DNA of 64,000 nt. Origin: Mugil cephalus. Lineage: Eukaryota; Chordata; Actinopteri; Mugiliformes; Mugilidae. The position numbers and the translations under genes are program-made. The stretch lies in the NCBI RefSeq assembly GCF_022458985.1, contig NC_061771.1, positions 28,822,001-28,886,000 of the forward strand, given 5' to 3'. The notes beneath the pieces are model-generated. The model saw only the letters and a program-made list of their open reading frames with translations. It did no database searches and was not told where the DNA came from. Of the stretch, positions 57,601-64,000 are shown piece after piece (position 1 is the stretch's first letter; each line of letters starts with the position of its first letter).

Positions 57601-58463
57601 CTCTCGGCTGGAGAGGTGTCCATGGCTGCCCTGCGGGCGGGGGGTGGGGTCTTTGGGGGGGGTGTTGGCGGCGGTGGGTGGACGGGCTGCAGTGGGCTGG
57701 GGGGTGTGGGGGGTATGGGGAGCTGCTCTGGCCTGCACCGACTTGTGCTTGCTTGGCGGGTCTGGGGGTGTTGGTCGTCGCTCGCCTCTGCGCTGGGGTG
57801 TGGCTTGCCCCGTGGCTACGGTGGTTCTCTGGTCCTGTCACCCATGCGCCCCACACTGGGGTGGAGGTTCTCGGGCGCTGGGGCTTCTGACCTGACTCTG
57901 GGCCCTGGTAATGGTCTCACTCATATTTAGGGAATGCCCACATGCATGTGTGTTGTCACCTGCCAGCCCGTGCTGGATCACAATCAAAAAGAATTGATGA
58001 GTCCCGGCTATTAAGGGCTGGATTTTCGCTTTCACTCTGTCACTTACGTGCCCTATGCAGATTTCTCTCCTTCCATTGGGACACCCTTACCCCCCCTGGA
58101 CTCTCTCATCTCTCCAGAGATGACTGTACCCAGTCATACTTGAGTGAGGTGACTTGGGAAGCACAGAACCCTGTACTCCACTATTCCTACTAGCACCACA
58201 ATCAATCTCCTCCACTGTCCATCCTTCTACATATTTTCTTTCCTTTGTTCCCCCCCTCTATTCACTGAGGTGTAGCACTGCCCTCCCTGCCACACAAGGT
58301 CACTACACTCAATAAAGTTCAACAGGACAGTTCTCAGGGAGGGCTGGTGATGGTCACACTCACGCACTGAAGTAATAAAGCTTTCAGCTGCAAGAATATA
58401 ACTGCATGAACCTCATATAATGTTGACACCCTGTGGTGTTCAACTATGCAGACAAATGCAGAC

Positions 58464-58494
<31 letters not shown>

Positions 58495-61400
58495 TAAAGG
58501 GTTATGTGTTTCCATTCCGACAATTAGGGCCTAATGTCGGAACGGCGTTATGTTAGAATGGCCATTGCCACCCCTTCACTTACACTGGACATCTATGAAT
58601 AGAGGTGAAGACATGATTTGTCCATACTGGTTCTCAGACTTGCAGTAGTAGATCCCTCTGTCTTCAGAGCTGATGGAGGTGAAATTATAAATTCCTTCTG
58701 ATCCATTGATCAGTGTTTGGTTCTCCTTGTACCAGGTGTAGTTAGCTGTTGGGTTAGCATCACTGCTACAGCTCAGAGTCACTGAACTACCCTCCACTAT
58801 CTCATCAGAGGAATTCATTGATGCAAAGGGAAGCTTTGGAGGATCTGGTAATCAAATTAAGAGCATCATTAGCATCATGCAGAATACAGGTTTCCTTTTA
58901 TGCTAACTAAATAAGTTATAAGCTTCAATGCACCTATTGACCCTTTGCATCACAGTTATCACATGACAAGGGAGACGGTGCCATGATGTACAGCAGATAG
59001 TGTTATATAGACCAGGAAATTCTAAAGCAAAAACAACAAAAAACAGTACAATGTTGTGACGGATGAGTAGCTATTCTATTTTAAATTTAAGCAATGTTTA
59101 CTAATAGTCAGAATAATGTTGCGGAGTTGTTGTGTGAAGTGAGCCACCTTGTAGAATGGCACAAAGAGCGATATTTGGAGAAGATCACATTAGCAGGGTT
59201 AGCTACCAACGCATACCTTTTTCAAACGGATGTGTTCACAGACCTGACAAATCATCCATCTGCTCGAGTTAGTCCTCACGATCTGTACCACAGATCTGTC
59301 ATTGTCACAAACCCAGTGTCCCCATACAGGTGCTGGTCTAAAAGCATATATAAGTCTGGATGCTGATCAGTTCGTTTTAGCTGGTTGGGTTAGCATATGC
59401 TAATGGCAGGGGGGGATGCACCTCATAATGAATAGTGACAACGTGTGCCCAATTTCTGGGACAGTCCCCGTTTTCGACAACCCGTTCCCCATCTAAAGAT
59501 GTTCCCAAACATGTCCCAGATATTAGCATTTTATGAAGGGGAAAAAAAAGTTCCATGCAGACTACAACTATAACTGGTATCCGGTTGTGTTGTTATTTAC
59601 ATTATGGACATAGCAGTTTAAATATGTTCAAATATTAATATGTCAGTATAAATAAAACCATACTTGTCCCTGTTTCTTCTTTTCATCTTGATAACTGAGC
59701 TTTAAATGTCACCAGATTTCATTTCAGAAATCTGGTCACCTTGTCATAATGGCAAAGTTAAGACACACCTATAATGGATAGAACTATAGCTATGGATTAG
59801 CTAGCCACTGCTGCCATAGCATAATATGTTGCGGCTAGAATCTAGCCGCTAGATCATGCATAACCAGTTTTGCGAAGGGCTAGCTAGCTGTGTATGCTTT
59901 AACCTATTTCCCCTGGGGTGCCATCAAACTCAAATCGACTACACAGTCTTGACCTCTAGCTAGCATTTGGTGGTGCTACAGCTATCGAGTAAAACAGTGC
60001 CTGCATCTGTAATTTCAGGTCCATCATAGTCAGGGTCAGTCTGCAACCCAACTGAAACCGTGGGTGTCCTTGAAGAAGGATGGAACCGTTGTGTGCAGCC
60101 ACTGTACATGTAAAGCCTTGGAGACGTCTGCTCCCACACAAAATGTCCTGAACTATAATGCGTCTGCTTGTTTTAAATTTGATGTCCACTGTACGTCCAC
60201 CGTCCATCATGGTGCTTGAGTGGAAAGTGAGGTTACATGCAAAGGGTCAATAAGAGGGTATGCATGTGACGTCACAGCAAGTGGACGTCTCCATGATTAC
60301 ATTCACTGAGTGGCAAAAAGTGACAGATGAGCATGGAGAGTAGCTGCATTAGTTTGAATCAATACCATCTAAACTGTAAAACTAAATTAAAAGAAAAAAA
60401 AATGGAGAAGCCATTATAAGCGGGTACTCTAGTACAAAGCTGTGTTGTATAAAGTACCAAAAGGTAATACATAAGTAGATTGTGTTTTCCCGGTGTTGAA
60501 ATCAGGTCTATATGTCAGGATAACTGATTTTTGGCCACAAGTCAATGCTCGTGGACCATTTGTTATGTGGCAGTTTGTATGGATCATTGTTGAGTCCAAT
60601 TGTCATTTCCACATTTTTCCCAGTATCACTGTATTTACTGCATAATTTAGCCATGTTTTTGACACTCAGGTGACATGGCCCCGGGTGGGGCTTGGCAGGA
60701 AGCAAAACATCTCTATACACTATAAACACCGGTTAGCATATTTCAGCGCACTACTAATACACTCACTCCCGCAGAATAACAATATGTTATTTTAAAAAAT
60801 TGACTGATGGGACTAAATTCACCAATTCTCAAACTCTAACTCAGTGTATGGACAATTTGACCAAAGGAGGACACAGAGGTGACAAAGTCTGGTCTGTTTT
60901 TATCAAGAACAAGAGTAAGTGGAACCACTGTGGAGGGTAACATAGTAAATGCAACGTCTGCTTTGACACCCCTAAAACATACAACTAACGTTGTGTTACC
61001 TAGCATTTAGCATTAGCATTTACCTGTACCAAGAATCCTCCAAATAGTGATTAGGTTAACGTAATTGTATTCACGTTTTAGTCTAACCTATAACGTTATC
61101 AAGACTGAAACTAATGATGCATTACCTATTAATCTTATCTGATATGAAGTGGAAATTAGTGGCACCAGTTTCTGGTTTTTGCAGAAACAATTCAAGCAAG
61201 TTTCTGATGGGTTTTACCCACAGAGTTTTCCAATTTAAACTTCAACTTCCCACCCGTCTCTCAAAACTGAAGAAGCTACACGGATGAGTGGTGAAACGTC
61301 AAGAAATTCCAATTGCCTTTCTTCAAATGCCCTTTTGGATTACCATGACTGACAACCTTCATATCTTAAGTTTTCTTTGTTAAACTGAACATCACAACAG

Positions 61401-64000
61401 ACACGTCAGTAAAGAAGTTTGTTGTTAGTGATGTTTGACACGAAGAGAGCAACCTATCTTTATTGGTATCAACTCTTAATTGATTGTCTGGGTCATTGTT
61501 TAGATAAAAGAGGGGCTGGAGGTGTCTGGTGGATATAAACTTCAGAGTTTAGACTTCACTACTTACACTGGACATCTATGAATAGAGGTGAAGACATGAT
61601 TCGTCCATATTGGTTCTCAGACATGCAGTAGTAGATCCCTCTGTCTTCAGAGCTGATGGAGGTAAAGTGATAAATTCCTTCTGTTCCATTGATCAGTGTT
61701 TGGTTCTCCTTGTACCAGGTGTAGTTAGCTGCTGGGTTAGCATCGCTGCTGCAGCTCAGAGTCACTGAACTACCCTCCACTATCTCATCAGGTGAGCTCA
61801 CAGTTGCAAAGGGGAGCTTTGGAGCATCTTGACATAGTGAAGAAATATGCATTATGAGTATTTTTGAAAATATGTACTTTCTTTTATGTTGATTTAACAA
61901 ACTGTACAAACTTCCAATGTACCAGTTAAGTCAACTTAATTAACATCACTGCTATAGGTCAGAGTCACTAACCTACCTTCCACTATCTCACCAAATGGAC
62001 CAACAATTTAATAGATACCACTTAATGATAAAAGCTTAGACTATGGACATCGGTCCCACATCAGGATGAATAAAAATGGGTTCTCTTTCAAAATGTTCCT
62101 AAAGGAAATTTTCTTTAATTTGATAGGAAGAAATCACATTTTAATTTCAAAATACCACCCACTTCCCTCCCAAAACAGTTTTCCATGTTTTGTACTTACG
62201 CTGGACATCTATGAATAGAGGTGAAGACATGATTTGTCCATATTGGTTCTCAGACTTGCAGTAGTAGATCCCTCTGTCTTCAGAGCTGATGGAAGTGAAA
62301 TGATAAATTCCTTCTGATCCATTGATCAGTGTTTGGTTCTCCTTGTACCAGGTGTAGTTAGCTGCTGGGTTAGCATCACTGCTACAGTTCAGAGCCACTG
62401 AACTACCCTCCATTATCTCACCAGAGGAATTCATTGATACAAGGGGAAGCTCTGGAGGATCTAAGGGACAAAGAATATGTGTTGATTACATTACCTAACC
62501 TCAGATGGTTAGAATGTTACCATATGTATATTCAAAGCAAAACCATCTTCAGCATTCTTTGATAGGCTGAACATCACAACAGAGATGTCAATAAAATAAA
62601 GTTTGCTGTTAGTGATGTTTAAACAAAGTTAGAAACCTATCTTTATTGGTATCAAGTCTTTATGGTGTGTCTGGATTCATTATTTGGTAAAAGAGTGGCT
62701 CTTGACGTCTGGTGGATATGCATTTCAGAGTTTACACTTCACCACTTACATTGTACATCTATGAATAGAGGTGAAGACATGATTCGTCCATATTGGTTCT
62801 CAGACATGCAGTAGTAGATCCCTCTGTCTTCAGAGCTGATGGGAGTGAAATGATGAATTCTTCCTGATCCATTGATCAGTGTTTGGTTCTCCTTGTACCA
62901 GGTGTAGTTAGCTGCTGGGTTAGCATCACTGCTGCAGTTCAGAGTCACTGTACTACCCTCCACTATCTCACCAGAGAAATTCATTGATGCAAAGGGGAGC
63001 TTTGGAGGATCTTGACACCAAGTTAAGAAATATGCATTATTAATATTTTGCAAAATATGGACTTTCTTTTATGTTGATTTAACTAACTTTGTACAAACAT
63101 CCAATGTACCAATTAGGTCATCTTAATTAACATCACTGCTATAGTTCAGAGTCACTAACCTACCTTCCACTATCTCACCAAATGGACCAAAAATGTAATA
63201 GATACCACTTAATAATAAAAGCTTAGACTATGGACATCGGCCCCACATCAGGATGAATAAAAATGGGTTCTCTTTCAAAATGTTACTAAAGGAAATTTTC
63301 TTTAATTTGATAGGAAGAAATCACAATTTAATTTCAAAATACCACCCACTGTCATCCTGAAACAGTTTCCCATGTTTTATACTTACACTGGACATCTATG
63401 AATAGGGATGTAGATATGATTCGTCCATATTGGTTCTCAGACTTGCAGTAGTAGATCCCTCTGTCTTCAGAGCTGATGGAAGTGAAATGATAAATTCCTT
63501 CTGATCCATTGATCAGTGTTTGGTTCTCCTTGTACCAGGTGTAGTTAGCTGCTGGGTTTGCATCGCTGCTACAGTTCAGAGCCACTGAACTACCCTCCAC
63601 TATCTCACCAGAGGAATTCATTGATACAAAGGGAAGCTTTGGAGGATCTAAGGAACAAAGAATATGTGTTGATTACAATACTGAAACTCAGATGGTTAGA
63701 ACTTTTCTATATGTATATTCAAAGCAAAACCATCTTCAGCATGCTTTGATAGGCTGAACATCACAACAGATATGTCAATAAAATAAAGTTGGCTGTTAGT
63801 GACATTTAAACGAAATTAGCAACCTATCTTTATTGGTATCAAGTCTTTATGGTGTGTCTGGATTAATGATTTAGTAAAAGAAGGGCTGTTGATGTCTGGT
63901 GTATATGCATTTCAGAGTTTACACTTCACCACTTACATTGGACATCTATGAATAGAGGTGAAGACATGATTTTTCCATATTGGTTCTCAGACTTGCAGTA
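51639..64000 (-). CDS. Multi-C2 Siglec/CD22-like receptor, gene E, 3' part; 5' part outside the window
   Basis: Terminal exon 51639-51692; tail 51766-51865 if unspliced, or to the conserved GAG|GTGAGA donor; TM 51968-52052 (RLTLMVLVLIPLLLILCMR). C2 exons: 52209-52469, 52705-52965, 58584-58844, 61567-61827, 62200-62460, 62750-63010, 63387-63647, and 63937 to the edge. All seven complete C2 exons are 261 bp, have AG and GT borders and open frames, and carry B-strand Cys, the ANYTWYKEN stretch and F-strand GxYYC. The membrane-proximal exon is D6-like (ENEDSPKASG); the others are of the ENQTLINGS type. Eight or more C2 domains suggest a long, sialoadhesin-like stalk (inference). The N-terminal V domain is not in view. 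The tail may end HYYSNSSLYCN, with two tyrosines but no ITIM. One model is assumed; the long repeat-filled introns could instead separate two genes. Confidence 0.8.
54176..54192 (+). repeat. Target-site duplication, left copy
   Basis: GGATTAAAGGGTTATGT, identical to 58491-58507. Confidence 0.95.
54193..55987 (+). pseudogene. LINE ORF2 remnant (RT core and C-terminal domain)
   Basis: Two open stretches in different frames, 54189-54965 and 55169-55987, joined by a frame-shifted piece that still reads LINE-like (for example PIWHNPDFVNNKVPLHLSTW at about 55060-55120). The endonuclease domain and the first RT motifs are absent through 5' truncation. The YADD catalytic motif is present. Confidence 0.88.
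56160..57910 (+). other. G-rich 3' region of the LINE with G-quadruplex motifs
   Basis: Extreme GC content with long G runs on the plus strand. At 56584-56611 four runs of 4-7 G are separated by loops of 1-4 bases; another set is at about 57695-57720. Many overlapping long open frames on both strands are a by-product of GC richness. The region lies between the ORF2 stop and the A tail. Confidence 0.75.
58491..58507 (+). repeat. Target-site duplication, right copy
   Basis: Identical to 54176-54192, directly after the A tail. Confidence 0.95.
58845..61566. other. Long intron of gene E with unassigned sequence
   Basis: Mostly AT-rich. Open stretches at 59094-59366 (+) and 59956-60210 (-) resemble nothing I can name. 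A transposon-gene trace lies at 60508-60729. The piece at 61200-61360 (GAAGCTACACGGATGAGTGG, then GTGAAACGTCAAGAAA) looks like a common fish interspersed repeat. Confidence 0.6.
60508..60729 (-). pseudogene. Trace of a fish SWIM/YqaJ-type transposon-associated gene
   Basis: The minus strand reads GLNNDPYKLPHNKWSTSIDL then WPKISYPDI, which resembles a conserved stretch in repeated fish proteins with SWIM and YqaJ-type domains. Only about 70 codons remain, ending in a stop, with no flanking domain. The assignment rests on pattern memory alone. Confidence 0.4.
61945..62001 (-). pseudogene. Relic of a C2 Ig exon between two intact C2 exons
   Basis: The plus strand reads ATCACTGCTATAGGTCAGAG, then CCACTATCTCACCAAATGGA, matching the B-strand/A-strand end of the C2 exons. 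The rest of the exon is gone. Confidence 0.75.
63132..63188 (-). pseudogene. Second relic of the same C2 exon
   Basis: Homologue of 61945-62001, about 1,187 bp away, copied together with the surrounding exon cassette. Confidence 0.75.

Larger units (their letters stand above)
54193..58490 (+). mobile_element. 5'-truncated L1-like LINE with A tail
   Basis: Lies between perfect 17-bp duplications. It starts inside the RT domain (FAIFIEPLASAIR), keeps the catalytic YADD box (NLYADDVLLYL, about codon 35 of the segment 54189-54965), then has at least two frame breaks at 54965-55169. A second open stretch, 55169-55987, carries the C-terminal knuckle CTQC..H....C. A 3' region of about 2.5 kb follows, mostly G-rich on the plus strand, ending in 27 A (58464-58490). 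It is not capable of moving itself. It lies antisense to gene E in an intron. Confidence 0.93.
52966..58583. other. Repeat-expanded intron of gene E
   Basis: Begins as a normal cassette intron to about 53210, then unrelated DNA. At 53740-53830 is a piece resembling the common fish repeat ACCGTATTTCCTCAAATAAT. The LINE 54193-58490 is inserted further on. No exon was seen. Confidence 0.7.
61567..64000 (-). repeat. ~1.19-kb exon-cassette tandem repeat in gene E
   Basis: Each cassette has one C2 exon (61567, 62750, 63937), a C2 relic (61945, 63132), a second C2 exon (62200, 63387) and matching introns. Spacings between corresponding donors are 1,183, 1,187 and 1,187 bp. The third copy runs off the window edge. 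Confidence 0.88.

Noticed and set aside
59094-60210. Two open frames (59094-59366 plus, 59956-60210 minus) as possible genes
   Set aside because: No recognisable domain, no splice support and no paralogous copy in the window; left as unassigned intron sequence.

Overview
This window is teleost (probably percomorph) fish genomic DNA. The evidence is vertebrate-type nuclear tRNA genes in a tandem array, intron-split immunoglobulin-superfamily genes of the fish CD22/Siglec-like type with phase-1 exons, and fish-type LINE, Tc1/mariner and LTR debris. Nothing looks bacterial. Spliced gene models below were read by eye from GT/AG boundaries and from comparison between paralogues; no transcript evidence was available.

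Region 1 (1-15821) is a tandem array of a unit of about 1.99 kb. Each unit carries three tRNA genes: Gly-TCC (+), then Ser-AGA (-), then Ala-TGC (+). At least eight periods are present and the array runs off the left edge. The unit is itself built from older, diverged sub-repeats. Sequence quality is uneven: single-base gains and losses are common, worst at about 3.8-6.8 kb, so many damaged tRNA copies may be consensus errors. The array stops at a 500-base N gap (15822-16321).

Region 2 (16322-47849) is a cluster of CD22/Siglec-like receptor genes. Copy A (-, cut by the gap), copy B (-) and copy C (-) are followed by copy D (+), which is inverted and head-to-head with C. B and C encode a signal peptide, V-type D1, short C2-type D2, V-type D3, short C2-type D4, two C2 domains (D5, D6), a transmembrane helix and a short tail; D lacks one C2 exon. 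D1 shows Siglec features: a B/E-strand cysteine pair, an F-strand arginine and paired cysteines in D2. B and C are offset by exactly 8,024 bp at both ends of the shared coding region. Spacers hold L2-like LINE 3' ends, reverse-transcriptase fragments, Tc1/mariner remnants, fold-back elements, decayed C2 exons and two solo LTRs, whose boundaries are confirmed by empty sites in paralogous spacers.

Region 3 (51639-64000) is the 3' part of a longer minus-strand gene (E) of the same family. It has at least eight C2 exons, partly amplified as a cassette of about 1.19 kb, and continues past the right edge. Its introns hold a 5'-truncated L1-like LINE (54193-58490) with a perfect 17-bp target duplication, a 27-bp A tail and a G-rich 3' region of about 2.5 kb.

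Together the Ig genes look like a rapidly duplicating family of leukocyte surface receptors, possibly glycan-binding. The visible tails have no ITIM, so signalling, if any, would need partner proteins (inference).
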